This document shows positions 44,712 to 57,310 of a stretch of 64,000 bases of DNA, piece by piece. Each line of letters opens with the position of its first letter. Position 1 is the first letter of the stretch. This stretch comes from Haematobia irritans (Eukaryota > Arthropoda > Insecta > Diptera > Muscidae). The translations under genes and the position numbers were made by a program. The notes below the pieces were generated by a model. It saw nothing but the letters and a program-made list of their open reading frames with translations, was not told where the DNA came from and ran no database searches. The DNA is taken from positions 100,297,664 through 100,361,663 of the forward strand of contig NC_134398.1 in assembly GCF_050003625.1 (NCBI RefSeq), read 5' to 3'.

Positions 44712-45320
44712 GTGTATTTTACAATTCATAAAAACTTAAATCTAAATCTGAATACTGTTATTGATACCATTCCTTCGTTTTCAAAACAGGGACTTGGTCG
44801 AACCAATGTTGTTTCACATTTTACCCCGATCAAACAGCGTCATTTTCCGGTTTCACCAGCAATGGAGAAACTGATTTATGACGAGGTTGATCGGATGTCG
44901 GATGCGCGAGGTCTTCACCTATGGTCGTAATGCGGGGAAAGTCCGACTTTGTTTGGATAGCCGCAAGGTTATTGTAGTTACGGTAAAGGATGCGTACCTT
45001 TACCCAATATAGATGGCATTCTCAGTCGACTTCCTCATGCTGAATTTATAACAAGTTTAGATCTCAAGGATGCCTTTTGGCAAATCCCACTTGACAAATC
45101 GTCGAAAGATAAAACAGCATTCACCTTTCCCGGCCGCCCCTTGTACCAATTCAAGGTTATGCCTTTTGGTTTATGCAATGCGCCGCAGACGATGTCACGG
45201 CTGATGTACAAGATGGTACCAGCGAATTTGCGGACGAAAGTGTTTGTTTATCTGGACGATTTGTTAATAGTGTCGGATACCTTCGATCGCCATTTAGAAG
45301 TGTTGCGTATGCTACGATGA
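44712..45320 (+). pseudogene. Gypsy-like reverse transcriptase fragment
   Basis: A plus-strand fragment of a Ty3/gypsy polymerase. 44712-44930 has GLGRTNVVSHF and KQRHFPVSPAMEKLIYDE, the entry to RT; the frame shifts at about 44930 and again near 45000. From about 45010 it reads NIDGILSRLPHAEF, DLKDAFWQIPLD, MPFGLCNAPQTMSRLM and FVYLDDLLIVSDTFDRH, with the catalytic YLDD present. It stops at about 45320 after LEVLRML. No LTR, protease, RNase H or integrase nearby. Confidence 0.88.
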
Positions 45321-46346
45321 GCACCTCGTAAAGGAAAGCAACACACTGCTAATGTCGTTAGGATTGTTGTTGTGTCCTTGAAACCAGTTTCAAATCACAG
45401 TAGTTGTTGTTGACTAGAAACAAGACATTGTGTGATCGTTCACCAATCAGATGAATTCAGCAATGACTCAAAAAATAGATTTCGGGTTTTTATTGCAGTA
45501 ATTTAGTAACAAATTGAAAAATAAAATTCAGGCATTGTAGCTTTATGAGAATATGATGCATAGCGGTGGTGAAAAAATGGTTCAACTTGGGAAAAATTAT
45601 TCTCGTATGTAATTTTCATAGGAAATTAGCATATAAGACCCAAATTGAATCATCTCACCCAGCCAGTCTTACTGGAGACTATGGAAATATGGATTGGCCG
45701 ACACTGAAACATATGTATAGTCAGGCTTATAAGATGAATATCTGGCATTTTCTTTTCAATAGATTAATATTACCAATTCCTTAATTAGCTCGCATTAAAA
45801 TTTCAATTAGCTTGCAATAAAATTGTAATAATATGTCACAGTTGCCCGTTTTTACCACTTGGTATATCTTTTTGTAAATTTGCTTTATGTTCGACATCAA
45901 TACACTAGAAAACGGGAAAATTAAAATATATGCGTTGAGTAATTGAAATTCCGGGTTTTTTTTGCCACATTTTGTGAAAGATTCAGAACACTCCCTGAAG
46001 AAGAAATTCCGGGACAATCGATGCTAACCCCGGCCATCTGGCAAGCCTAGCTCAGTGGCGTAGTTTTTTGATGGTGGTATTTTACAATGGAAACAAAGCC
46101 CATGATGTATTTTGCAGTGAATAATATAAATTTTGTTAAAATTTTTTTCTCGCTGTATATTTACTTTTGAGGATGTCCCATGCAATTTCTCGTAGAAGGA
46201 ATATATTTCTTTTTACATGTTGACACTTTACTTAGTGGATAAGTGCTTTTTGAATATAAATCCGCAAGAAAATCTTACTCTTATCGAGAGGTTAATTCTT
46301 CGTCTTCAAAGGGTTGAGCAGCCTGCTAATGTTTTGGAACAATCAG
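45321..46346. other. No recognised feature
   Basis: AT-rich flank of the gypsy fragment. Short frames at 45566-45784 and 45781-46017 have no recognisable domain. Confidence 0.55.
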
Positions 46347-46761
46347 GGGGCTAATCACGGCATTCGATATCGAGAAGTTTTGATCGAAATCTAAAATTTT
46401 CGGATCACGGAAGTCGATATCGAGTTTTATGGATAGCATTTTTTTCGATTGGTAAATTGCTATCGTAAAACATTTTGTCCTTAATTTTTACATCGTTTTC
46501 GCCATATACACGCAAAAAAATAATTCTTTCCTCCCAAACGAAATTTTAGACAAACAAAGTTCGTTTCTCATTTGCTTTTCGCCGTAAGGAAGTGTATTTG
46601 GAAGAAAAGTATATAATTTTTGTGATAAACGTTTATTCTTTTCCAGGATGTAAAAACAATTTCATAAAGACTAACTCAAAAAAACACTGTTTTCTTGCTA
46701 ATTGCATTTTCCCTCACATCTTTCTCACATCCACGAGTTTTTTAGTTCATAGCATCTTTTC

Positions 46762-46821
46762 CTGTATTACCAACAATGTAGAAGAAATTATACGATTTTA
46801 TAAATTTTTAAAATTTTTTAC
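46762..46821 (-). other. Mini-intron-like GT-AG interval in copy F
   Basis: 60 nt on the minus strand from GTAAAAAATT to GTAATACAG, placed as in copies D and E just after the valine-like tRNA module. Confidence 0.4.
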
Positions 46822-46824
46822 CTT

Positions 46825-46897
46825 TCGCCTGGACGGAGAATCGAACCGCGGACCATGCACTTTGTAAGCCAACACACTAACCACTGAGCTATGTACC
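46825..46897 (-). ncRNA. tRNA-like sequence (valine-like loop), copy F
   Basis: On the minus strand it has AGCTCAGTGGTTAGTG (A-box-like), a TTACAAA loop and CGGTTCGATTCTCC (B box). Same degeneracy of stems as its relatives. Confidence 0.62.
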
Positions 46898-47011
46898 TGT
46901 TATGGTCATCAATAGATAATTATCCATATAAGTTTTATTTATGTAGCATAGTTTGCGGCGCCCACGAACCGAATAAACAAAGTTTATTTAACAGAAACAA
47001 ACATTTAGTTT

Positions 47012-47083
47012 GGCACCGTGGAGCAGTGGTTGCTACGTCCGACTTGCATGCCAAGGGTCGTGGGTTCGATCCCTGCTTCGACC
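47012..47083 (+). ncRNA. tRNA-like sequence (alanine-like loop), copy F
   Basis: GGCACCGTGGAGCAGTGG, a CTTGCAT loop and GGGTTCGATCCCTGC; the T-arm pairs fully if G-T pairs are allowed. The best-preserved tRNA-like arm in the window; anticodon stem not formed. Confidence 0.65.
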
Positions 47084-48012
47084 AAAGTTTTTTTTTGTTT
47101 TTACATATATTCCAGATTTGTTCGGAAGATTCCGAAAAAAATGTTCAACATTACATTGTACTTTGTACATTATATTAAATTTTGAACTATTAAATGTGTC
47201 TTATTAAAGACCTAAAATCAGAAAAGAACAGTGTTTGATATAAACGAAATGGAATGTGTTGTTGTTTCAAATATAACTTTTTTTATTGAAAAAATAAAAA
47301 TTTTGTAACAAACGATTTTTTTTTCGAAGCAATTCAAAAAACTCTAACAAAAGAAAAACGTTTTCGGTACACGTTTTCCTAACGTTTTTTTTTTTCTTTG
47401 CGTGTAGGGGTAGTGGATATGTTAGCTGAAGCTAAATAATAAATTTACATATGTTCAATGAACATATTTTAAATATTTTGGACTAATGCAACTCGAATAA
47501 AAGTTAAACAAAAATTGACCTTGGTTGAGATCGGGAGTGAGCATCCTAGCGTGTCAAAGAATCACATAAAAAGTGCACAGGCAAGAGCGATATCCAAGAG
47601 ATTGTGATCAATCAATTACCGTACCATACAATGACAACATATCGCTGCTGGACCACCATGTAAGAATAGTGAATGATGAAAGCTTCCACTCGCCAAAAGG
47701 TTTGTCGTTGACATGGTATCAAAAATTACATTCTTTCATGTAACAATTGAAAGCCTCCTTCGTCTGCCGAAAACGTCCATTGAACCTGCAATAAGGTGAC
47801 TTTCTAACAATGCACACAATTTCAAACCCATCAACTTACACCAATGACAATGGATACTTTTATCCCTTATTTTTCGCCGTATTATTTTATATTCATCTCA
47901 TCCTCCAATTCGGAAGGAATTCTGAGGAATGTAATAAGAGATATGGGTCCATAAGATATAATGAAATTAGGTGTGTCTTAGAGCTGCAAAACTATCGATG
48001 GTCGCCCTATCG

Positions 48013-48316
48013 ATGGTATGCCCCTAAAATTTGCTTACGCCTTACACAAAATGCAGGACACTCACACAAGAGGTGTTTTATTGATTCCTTTTCCTCCGCA
48101 TCATGACAGCTCATACAATAGTCATTATACTTCGCACCAATAGTTTTTGCAAAATTGCCTATCAGGCAGCGACCCGTTATAGCAGATATCAGGAGTGATA
48201 TCTGGCGTCTCGAGAACACTAGCATATCTAGTGTGCGGTTTAAGTTTAAATGGGGCCATATTTGCTTGGTGTCGTTACAACCCTTACAATTCTCCGATCG
48301 AACATTTGCCATCATG
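48013..48316 (-). pseudogene. LINE-R fragment (C-terminal domain)
   Basis: Internal minus-strand LINE-R piece encoding CKGCNDTKQIWPHLNLNRT and CMSCHDAEEKESIKHLLC, truncated at both ends and lacking the 3' tail. Confidence 0.9.
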
Positions 48317-48889
48317 ACAAAAGAAGATAAGAGTAAATTAAGAAGCCATTTCAAATTGCTATCACATTTAACGAACACTTAGTCCAACTGAACAACATGA
48401 AGAAAAGAAAAGCAAAAAATTATGATAAAAATAAATTAAAAAGCAATTTCATATCGCTATCTTACTCAGCAAAAAAATTTAAGGATTTTGATTACATTAT
48501 GTATATTTTCGTACTCTTGTGTTAATCCTTTGATACTTCATAGTTTTAAGTAACTTCTTAAAAATATCTAGGCATCCAAATTTTTAGCAGATAAACCCGA
48601 TCTTGTCATATTTTCGATGGACATTTTATCATTTTTTTTTTATTTTAAGTGGCAAGAATTCCATTTCACATGAACTCATATTTCAAAGAGGACCTTATCG
48701 TTTACTACGAGTTTTTGTGCTTTTTATAGTATATCTCATGTATAATAAATAGTTACTCAAGTTGTACCATAAATGTTTATTAACTCCATTTGTCGGATAT
48801 GAAATCTAAGGGCCGTTTGCATTGAATGGAGACTTCAATTCATTAATAAATAATGGTAAAAAGTCACAAATTTAACAAATTGGAATTAG

Positions 48890-49005
48890 TTTTTCGGGAT
48901 CCCAAAAATTCAAAATAAAAAATCTCGGCATTCGGCATTATCCCTCCTGTAAAATCCCGGGATTTTGGGACGGGATTTATCCTGGGAGACAGCCCTAAAT
49001 GCAAT
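48890..49005. repeat. AAATCCCGGGATTTT-type element end
   Basis: AAATCCCGGGATTTTGGGAC followed by GGGATTTATCC and GGGAGACAGCCCTA looks like a terminus of a hAT-like element (outermost CAGCCCTA). The matching other end was not found. Confidence 0.35.
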
Positions 49006-49238
49006 ACAATTCACTGTTTACTTTGAAATCTTCAAAAACATATGTATGTTTTTTCTACATTGTGCCGCTTACTTAATGTTGTCATTTCATTTTGTTTTGG
49101 TTCGTTTTTTGCTGTTGGCAATGCTAGAGAAATTGCATCAAATTTCGATCGAACGCCGTGACCCAAACTTTTAATCATATCGACAATTTTTTCGATACGA
49201 TTATGAATTCGATATCGAATGTCATGATTAGCCCTCCA

Positions 49239-49352
49239 GGTTGGTTCAACAGAATAAAATAATCGGATGGGTTCAATGGTAAAAAAAAAAAGTAAAATGA
49301 TATGTAATAGGGTTTTAAGTAATGTAGTATCACAATGGACTGAATAGTCTCA
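49239..49352 (+). mobile_element. LINE-R-type 3' end fragment, plus orientation
   Basis: GGTTGGTTCAACAGAATAAA, then GTAGTATCACAATGGACTG and AATAGTCT match the 3' UTR of LINE-R in the opposite orientation to the other copies. It stops before the TTAGG-like tail. 49353-50454 has no recognised feature. Confidence 0.8.
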
Positions 49353-50456
49353 CAATTGATTTTTTCACTCTCTGCTTTAGACTTTGGTTTTGGTTTCATC
49401 TTTAGTTTTGTGGGGTTTTTGTATTTCACCTGTATAACATTAATATAAATGAAATATTTATAGAATAGAATGACTGTATCACAATATCACCATTTTCATA
49501 TGATTGTTACTTTCTTTGGTCATTTAAGGTTGTATTTTGCATTAAAAGCCTCTCTTTGGAGCACATATACACTGTTTGACACGTTAAGTTTTAACAAACA
49601 TTTGCATCATCTTATCTATTGACAAATAAGTTACTAAAAAATAAAGAAGCATTACGACAATAAATAAAAAAGTTAGTTCTTTTATGCGAAAAATTAAGTA
49701 CTTCATTCTAAAATTGGGCTCAATTATATTCTATTTTGTAAGTTTCCATAATACGATTTTACATGCATTTAAATACCATTTACGAAAATCGAGCTTCAGA
49801 CAATTAACTAAAACTAAAGAAAAATCTTTTGGAGCCAAATCAAGACGATTTAATATTAAACCACGATAAACCACAATATTAGGCCACTATGTATGTTTAT
49901 AATTCATTTGTTTTTATTGACAAAATATATTTTACAAATAGAAAAACTAAGTTATAGTAAATAATTTAAATTTAATATATTTGCAGTAAAGGCAACGGCT
50001 TAATTTTTCTGTCCAAGAATGAGAAATTACGTTTTATTAGAAAAATATTTTCCAAGGTTTCGATTTTACTTAACCGTAAAAGCTTTCTTTAAAATTGATA
50101 AACATTACCTGCACCATAGTAAAAAAATGAATTCACTGATGCACAGTGGTTCCAAATCGCTTTTTTTGAAATAATTCTGCAACTTTTGAACGCATAAAGA
50201 TATCAGCATAATTTTTCTATGTGCGAAAGCTGAGGTGTGTTCCTCTAAGTGATCAACGGGCTGACCTGTAGGCGTCGAAAGTTGGTCACCTCGTGGGTAT
50301 GACATTTTGTTTTAGCTGTCAACTCCGCAAATTTGAACCGATTTTCTTAAAACTTGTAAAGCTCTACAAAAAAGTGTAATTATCGCAAGATATGGGCCCC
50401 ACAATTTATTTTTTTTTTGCAAAATTTTGACAAGTAGGGTCAGTATTTTGAACCTA

Positions 50457-52856
50457 CACCCAGAAAAAAAGTGACCACTTCTTTAAGTTAAAATGAACTC
50501 ATTGTGAAGAAAGTTGAACTTCGTATAGCGCCAAAGACATTTTTATTTGTTTGAACGATGTGATTTTCGTAGAAATAAGGTAGAATGGATTCCATATATT
50601 AGTTAACATTTTCCTATATTTATGTACCACTATACTACAGAATGAAAAAATTTAACTGAATTGAATTCACATATAGAATGATTTTATTGAACTTTTTTCA
50701 TTCATTTGTTGTAAACCTTTTACTTCAAAATTAGAACTGCTTATCTTCGTTTTTAAATACAATTTTATTTATTCATATAGACAATTTTTTCTTCAATAAA
50801 AGACATGTTTTATTAATATATTAAATATATTTATTAAGAATTAACAGCATCGACTGGCCTTGAAATATTAGTTTATTATTCCACTATTTCCAATTTCCAT
50901 GTAAAGTTACCAACTGTAAAACGTAATGCTTTTCTTCTTCTTGTTCCTTTCACTTTTAATAAGATGCTTCGTAATGATTTTGTCCTCCTTTTACAATTTC
51001 AATACCTACACGCTCACAAAAAATCGCTTCTGTAACATATACTCCCAAACATATTTTGCTTCAATCATATACATTTTTGGGTATTGCCCAAACATTTATA
51101 TGTTTGATCTCTTCCAATATATAATATGTTTGAAAGCATATTGGTCTAAACAATATATGTTTGGGTAGTCTAAGTTCCAAACATTTTGTATTTTTGCATC
51201 CAAATTCAATAATGTTGTCTTCCAAAAAACAATATGTTATTATGTGAACATATAATATGTTTGGAAGCATTTTGCACCCAAAAATATTATATGCTTAAAA
51301 AAAATTCTCCCAAACAATATTGTGCTCAAAATTTTATTTATTTATTTATATATTTACAATCATAATGAATTATGAAAATAAACAGGTAATATAGGTGCTA
51401 ACAACATAGGTTTTCGACCTGAATGCTCAAAATTTTGTTTCTGCCTAATTGTATATTCCCCCACATCTTTATCACTTCCACGAGATTTTTAGTTCTTAGC
51501 ACCTTTTTCTGTAATACAAACATTGTAGAAGAAATTATTCAATTTTATGATTTTTATTTTATTTTAATTTTACCTTTTGCCGGACGGGGATTCGAACAGC
51601 GGACCACACAGTTTGTTAGGATCAAAGAAGTAGCTGATCAATTGCCGAAGGAAAAATAAAATGTTAATTTTGTAATAACAAGCAACAACCACCAACTTAA
51701 TTCAATATCGCTCCCTGTTTAATAGCGCTCCAAGCTACTAAACACATACATGTTTATAGGCTATTTCTAAATTAATATATGTTTGCATCCAAGCATATTA
51801 TATTTACAAACATTTTATGTCCCAAACATAATATGTTCTAACATATTAACATATATGTCCCAAACATGTTATGCTAGTTTATGAACATTATATGCTTGCA
51901 CTCAAAAATATTGTGTTTAAAAATTTGTGTTCCAAACATATAATGTTTATAGCCAAACATATGAAAAACAGTCTTTTTCATCCGTGTACAAATATAAAAA
52001 ATCATAAACCAATTTTTTTCACAAAAGGTTAGCGTCACTGTATGAATGTTACCTGATAATTGAAGATTCCAAAATGAAGACGAATGAAGGATTTGTTATT
52101 CTGTTGCTGTTTTCTTTCTTTATACATCAGCACGAACATTGATAGAGTTATTGTTTGTTATTTATGTTCAATAATTTAAAAAAAAAAAAAAAAACGAAAA
52201 ATTTTCTCACTAATTTAAAATAACAAATATTTTATTTGTTATTTATTATATTATTTTACTATATTATTTTTTAACAATCCCTCCGTATACCATAACAACG
52301 CGATTCCAACTAAAAATACAACAACCCACGCGAAAACATATCGATTACATCCATGACAGGTATCGATTACAGGTAGATAAAAGAAATATAGGAAAATTTC
52401 CTATACTCTAACAAGTGTGTTTCCTTAAGTTTCGAAAGGATTGAATACTTCTTAGTACGAATGAACTAAAATATTTTTCTATGCCAAGTGTTATTCGTAT
52501 GTATGATAAGCTTTCTATAGTAAAGGAAGTCAGAATTATCATTTTATAAGAAATTTTACAAAATTTGAGGAAACTTGGTTTTAGTTCGGTTTTTGTTTAT
52601 GCTTTGTTATCAGTGAATAAAAGTTTCTTGTTCAGTAGTAAATTCTTATACCCAGCGAAGAAAACAGTTTTAGTAAAATTCCATGCCTTATTCTAGTTAA
52701 TGAACTATTCCTAACTGCTTTCAGTTTAGGATTTTTTTACTGAAACAAGTGAATTTTATTATTTCGCGCCAAAATTTAACTTAATGGAAATAAAATGGCT
52801 AAACTAAATTGATAATCATTTTTTCCTTTAGTTTCGAAGGGACTTTTTTCTGGGTG
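50457..52856. mobile_element. B element, full copy with nested element
   Basis: Inverted termini CACCCAGAAAAAAAGTG and ACTTTTTTCTGGGTG; TA at 50455-50456 and 52857-52858. About 1.4 kb when the nested element (51009-51986) is removed. It supplies the empty site for the mariner insertion seen at 8381. No coding frame. A 17-A run is at about 52173-52193. Confidence 0.88.
51009..51986. mobile_element. Twin-tRNA family copy, one degenerate tRNA-like module
   Basis: CACGCTCACAAAAAATCGC to TTTTTCATCCGTG, TA at 51007-51008 and 51987-51988. It retains one eroded tRNA-like stretch on the minus strand (about 51575-51620; GGACGGGGATTCGAAC on the plus strand) and lacks the partner. Arms are rich in AACATAT/ATATGTT. 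Confidence 0.8.
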
Positions 52857-52877
52857 TAGAAGTTCCGTATGTACCCA

Positions 52878-53245
52878 CACCCTCAAAACAAATCGCTTCT
52901 CTAACATATATTCCAAACATATTTTCCAGGAAGCACATATATTATTGGATACTGCCGAAACATTATTATGTTTGTTTTATGTGAACATATTATATGGTTG
53001 GAAGCATTTTGAGCCCAAAAATATTATATGCTTGGAAGAATTTTCTCCCAAAGATGATTGTGCTCATTCCCTCACACAATTTCCACTTCCACGAAATTTT
53101 TTAGTTCTTGGCACATTTTTCTGTAATACAAATAATGTTGAAGAAATTATTATTTTATACATTTTTTAAATTTTACCTTTCACCTGGACGGAAAAACTCT
53201 AACAAAAGAGGAACGTGGAGTCGAGTATAAACATACATAAATAAT
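52878..53245. mobile_element. Twin-tRNA family derivative with core deletion
   Basis: Starts CACCCTCAAAACAAATCGC and follows the right arm through TTTCACCTGGACGG (the 3' end of the valine-like module). It then jumps directly to AAAACTCTAACAAAAGAGG and GTGGAGTCGAGTATAAAC of the other arm, deleting both tRNA-like modules. The far end is truncated. 53246-53784 has no recognised feature. Confidence 0.78.
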
Positions 53246-53786
53246 ACAGTGAAACAAACTTGAACTTTTTTTGTGTTGATTTCCGTACAAAAATAACATT
53301 TTCTAATGGGTAAGTGTTTGTATGTAATAAGTTAGTTTCTTTATGGTTCTGTTGATTAAGAACTGAATATCGTTTTTAAGGTTATTTGGGACGCTGAATC
53401 CAAATCTGCACTTGGTTTTTTTTTTCTATCAGCTCGATATGTTCAAAATTAAGGCACTTTCGCTACATATATTGGAATAACTTGAAAACGATTCACCATA
53501 TTAAATTAAAAAATCCGAAACTAAAAAAAAAAATGTTCTCTTTAAGCCGTACTTACATTGTTTTTCAAGTTTTCAAGTAGTTTTGAAGATATCAAACATT
53601 ATGAAACATTTGTATTTTTATTATTATTAAATCTCGCACAACAAGAACATATAATTCTTATAATTGCAATACGAGGATAAACTCCGTAATGATTGAAAGA
53701 AAAAGTAATATCTTAAAGCTAACAATGGAATATTATTAATTAATTGGAAGAATATATAAACAAACATATAAATAAATTAATTCATG

Positions 53787-54302
53787 CACTCAAAAAAAAG
53801 TGAACTCTCTATTTCACTAAAGCCAATTTAACTTTATTTTAGTTCATGGAATTATTATGTTTGGAGAAAGTTTCCTCTACTCTAATAATTTTTTGTGTAC
53901 GTTAGTTAAATTAACTAAAACCGAGAAAAAAAATATACACAAATGAAGGATAAAGATTAACTAAATTCGTGTCTTCTACAAAATAGTTCAATATTTCTTT
54001 AAATTTGTAAATTTTACTACAAATGCGTTCATCATGAACTTCGTATGTCACTAAAGACATTCTTGCAATTTTGAACTCCAATTTTTTCCTTCAAACTACA
54101 AAATTTTCTTTAACAAGTGAAAAAACTTAATTATGTCTAATAAATTTTCTTGAATTTGTCGAAAAATATTTACTTATTTTTATGACATCGGCGTGATGCC
54201 AGCGTTTGTTATACTGTTTAGTTAAAATTTTCTAAAAATATTCAAAATTTTCTAAAATTAACCAAAATTTTTCTTCCTGGTGGGTTCACTGTTTTTTCAG
54301 TG
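53787..54302. mobile_element. H element
   Basis: 516 bp with ends CACTCAAAAAAAAGTGAAC and GTTCACTGTTTTTTCAGTG, flanked by TG on each side (53785-53786, 54303-54304). A second copy is at 17415-17870 and an end at 58723. Confidence 0.82.
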
Positions 54303-54417
54303 TGCATACTCAATTTTGAAGCAATAAAACAATGAAGAAAAAATAAGCAAAAATAATGAAAAAACTAACACTTGCATCGTGAATTTTAACAAATTTTAAT
54401 TATTTTCAAACAAACAA

Positions 54418-55023
54418 TCATAATTGCTTAAAATATTCTAAAAGTTTGTCCTTAAAATTTAACGCGTTACTGGTGGTTTGCAGTTCATGTGGAAGAGAGT
54501 TCCAGTTATTTCCCCTGTTAGATCTTGTAAACTGGAGTTTCTGCAATAAGTATGGTGGTGTTTGTCTGTATATTATCTTGTGCAAAAAAGTAAGAGATTT
54601 CAGGAGCATAAAATCTTGGAGTGAAACACCATATAAGGATTTCAAATACTGAGATGTCGATTCATGACGTTTCAATCTATAAACATAACGGGTCACATTG
54701 TTGAAAAATGAGTGCTATTTACGTTTACTGGCCGAATCACAGTTCGCAAACAGTTCGGAACCATATAGTACTCCGGGAACTATGTATGTCTTCGCCAAGA
54801 GTAATCTAATCCGCTGAGGAGTAAATGATTGAGTAGCCCACAAAGAGCGTAACTTCGAATAACCCTGGCCAATAGCTACGTTTATATGGTTCGTCCAAGT
54901 CAAATTGCTATAAAGAATCAAACCTAAGTTTTTAGCATGAGGTACAATAACTAATTTTTCGTCATTTATTACAATATCCAAATCACAAAAAAACGAGACA
55001 TCCTTTTCGTAAAAATTAAACAT
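54418..55023 (-). pseudogene. LINE-C ORF2: C-terminal region
   Basis: 55023-54715 (LVIVPHAKNLGLILYSNLTW, AKTYIVPGVLYGSELF) and 54696-54418 (LKSLTFLHKIIYRQTPPYLL, GNNWNSLPHELQ). The two are separated by one break near 54700. Follows the RT thumb. Confidence 0.85.
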
Positions 55024-55777
55024 TTTGATTTAAGGGGATTTAGGCATAACCCATTTGCCTTCGTCCATCTAAATATACTCGAAAGATCCTGATTTACTAA
55101 TCTAATACTATCTTGAATTCTATTCCTTGGGCAACTAACGTACACTTGTACATCATCGGCGTACATATGGGTCCTACAGGTCGATAAATGCCGAGGTAGG
55201 TTATTACTGTATAGAGAAAAAGCAGAGGTCCCAGAATGGATACCTGTGGCACCCCTCTTTCCACAGGTATTGTACACGATTTGAGAGGTACGATAGAATT
55301 AGACGGACGAGGAAGAAAATTTAAAAAATTCCGCAGCTTTGCTCCTAACATATTATGCTCTACAGTGTCAAAAGCTTTGAAATGGTCAAGAAGAACCAGA
55401 AAGCTAACTTCGTCATTCTCTAGACTACATCGAATATTTTCCGTGACTTCCACCAAAGCACTGATACAACTATAGTCCGAACGGAAACCAGATTGCTTCT
55501 CAAACAATAAATTAATCTCATGTATGTAAGTGTACATTTGTCTTTGTATTATCTTCTCAACGGCATTTGAAAAATAGCAGAGAATAGCTATGGGACGGTA
55601 TTCCTTTGAGTTCTTAGGTAGTGGTATAATTTTGGAGTGTTTCCATACGTTAGGAAAAGTGCTTGTCATGAGAATATTGTTAAAAATGTAAGAGATATGC
55701 CGTAGGATGAAGGATAATACCATTTTTATAAACCTGGGATCAATCCCGTCGAAACCAACAGCATTAGATCTTACCAT
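54969..55777 (-). pseudogene. LINE-C ORF2: reverse transcriptase
   Basis: 55777-55097 carries SNAVGFDGIDPRFIKMVLSF, YRPIAILCYFSNAVEKIIQ, LVLLDHFKAFDTVEHNML (first catalytic Asp) and PVERGVPQVSILGPLLF (Gly to Val and Gln to Ile-type changes are possible decay). After a frameshift, 55277-54969 carries THMYADDVQVYVSC, the catalytic YADD, and ANGLCLNPLKSK. Confidence 0.9.
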
Positions 55778-55888
55778 AGAAATTGCATACAGGACATCAT
55801 TCTGATCTATACCAGTAAACCCAAAACCATTGACGTGACCAACTGCAAGATCTTAGTCAAAATTGTAAAAATCCTGCTAAATTGGGTT

Positions 55889-56362
55889 TCAAGGAATGTT
55901 GGTAAAGTTCGTATTAAAATCATCAGCATCTACAGCCACACCATCCACTTTGGAGTCCCTACCTATTCCAATATCTCGAATGATCCTCCAAGTCCTTTTA
56001 GAATCAATGGCAGAAGAGAATCTCTGGTAATAATATCTAGTCTTAGCTGACCTAATTATTCTATTTACCAGGTCCCTACACGAGCGATACTCATTACGTT
56101 GGTTCGACGTTCTGAAACGTTTCCACCTTCGAAAAGCCATGCTCCTGCGTTCAATTGCATCATGAATCTCATGATAAAACCAGGGTTTATCCTTAGGAAG
56201 AATTCTTTTAGTTACCATGGGAACAAAAACATCACCTGTAAGGCACAGATATGATCCTGCAAAAAATCAACTTGGTCCTTAACGGATACGATATTATACA
56301 CCTGATCCCCAGTCAACAGTGGCGCAGGAAAGTCGCAAAAGGTCCAAATCTATGTTCCTATA
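55889..56362 (-). pseudogene. LINE-C ORF2: linker between endonuclease and RT
   Basis: Continues from the copy D insertion: DLDLLRLSCATVDW, two or three stops, then KDKPWFYHEIHDAIERRSMA and RRWKRFRTSNQRNEYRSCRD. A typical pre-RT segment of this group. Confidence 0.82.
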
Positions 56363-57126
56363 CACTGTTAGAAAAATATGTTTCTCATATGTTTCGATAT
56401 AAACAAAATGTGTTTCGGGCACAATTTTTAAACACCATATATTTAAGTGCAAACATGTAATGTTCTCAAACTAACACTAAATGTTTGGAACACATATGTT
56501 AATATGTTAGAATATATTATGTTTGGGGCATGCATGTTTCATAAAAATTATATGTGTGAATGTAAACATATATACATTTACAAATTTCGAGTAAACATAT
56601 ATATGTTGTGATATTTTATTCAGAGAGCGACAGAGAGAGAGAAAGAAATAGAGATAAAAACCGGGAGGGTCGACGAAAGATATCAAATTAACAAAGCTAG
56701 AGAATCAAAAGAGAGCAATTTCTGTGAAACCGCTTATATGTTGTTTCGGAAACTGCTTTATGATAAGGCCAAAAATTGTATATGCTTAAGTCTAAATATT
56801 ATTTAATTTAAGCCTAATTATTATTTAATTTGTGTATATTATAAAATTATTTATGTATGTTTATACTCGACCCCACGTTCTTCCTTTGTTAGAGTTTTTG
56901 AATTCCTTCCAAAATTTCAAACTCTTATACCAAAACCAGTTTTTTATTACAAAATTGTTATTTTTGCAATAAAAAATAATATCTTAGCCAAAAGCTCAGT
57001 CCATTTCGTTTATATCAAGCACTGTTTCTGACTGTAAATCTTTAATAATCCACATTTCGAAGTTTCATTATAAAAATTTAATATAGTATAAATATAAATG
57101 TGTAAATTAAAAAAAAAATGGTGTTT

Positions 57127-57198
57127 GGTCGGAGCAGGGATTGAACCCACGTCCCTTTGCATGTACGGCAGACATGCTAACCACTGCTCCACGTTGCC
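57127..57198 (-). ncRNA. tRNA-like sequence (alanine-like loop), copy D
   Basis: On the minus strand: GGCAACGTGGAGCAGTGG (A-box-like), loop around GCATGT, GGGTTCAATCCCTGC (B box). Its 5' end faces the partner at 57311. Confidence 0.65.
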
Positions 57199-57310
57199 AA
57201 CACATGTTTGTTTCTGTTAAAAAATGTTGTTTGCATGGGCTCGTGGGCGCTGCAAACTATGCTATATAAATGTAACTTATAACGATAATTGTCTACTGGT
57301 GACTATAACA

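Larger units (their letters stand above)
46509..47404. mobile_element. Twin-tRNA inverted-repeat element, copy F (CACGCAAA ends)
   Basis: 896 bp, CACGCAAAAAAATAATTC to TTTTTTTCTTTGCGTG, TA at 46507-46508 and 47405-47406. In reverse orientation relative to copy E and highly similar to it. Contains the divergent tRNA-like pair and a GT-AG interval. Confidence 0.88.
46347..49236. mobile_element. Composite inverted-repeat element, GGGCTAATCA ends
   Basis: Left GGGGCTAATCACGGCATTCG with ATATCGA and right CGATATCGAATGTCATG and ATTAGCCCT (49231 side) are inverted repeats of about 35 bp. The interior has been loaded with the twin-tRNA element F (46509-47404), a LINE-R piece (48013-48316) and a CCCGGGATTTTGGG-type element end (about 48895-49003). 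No clean TSD is visible. 47405-48012 and 48317-48890 have no other recognised content. Confidence 0.6.
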
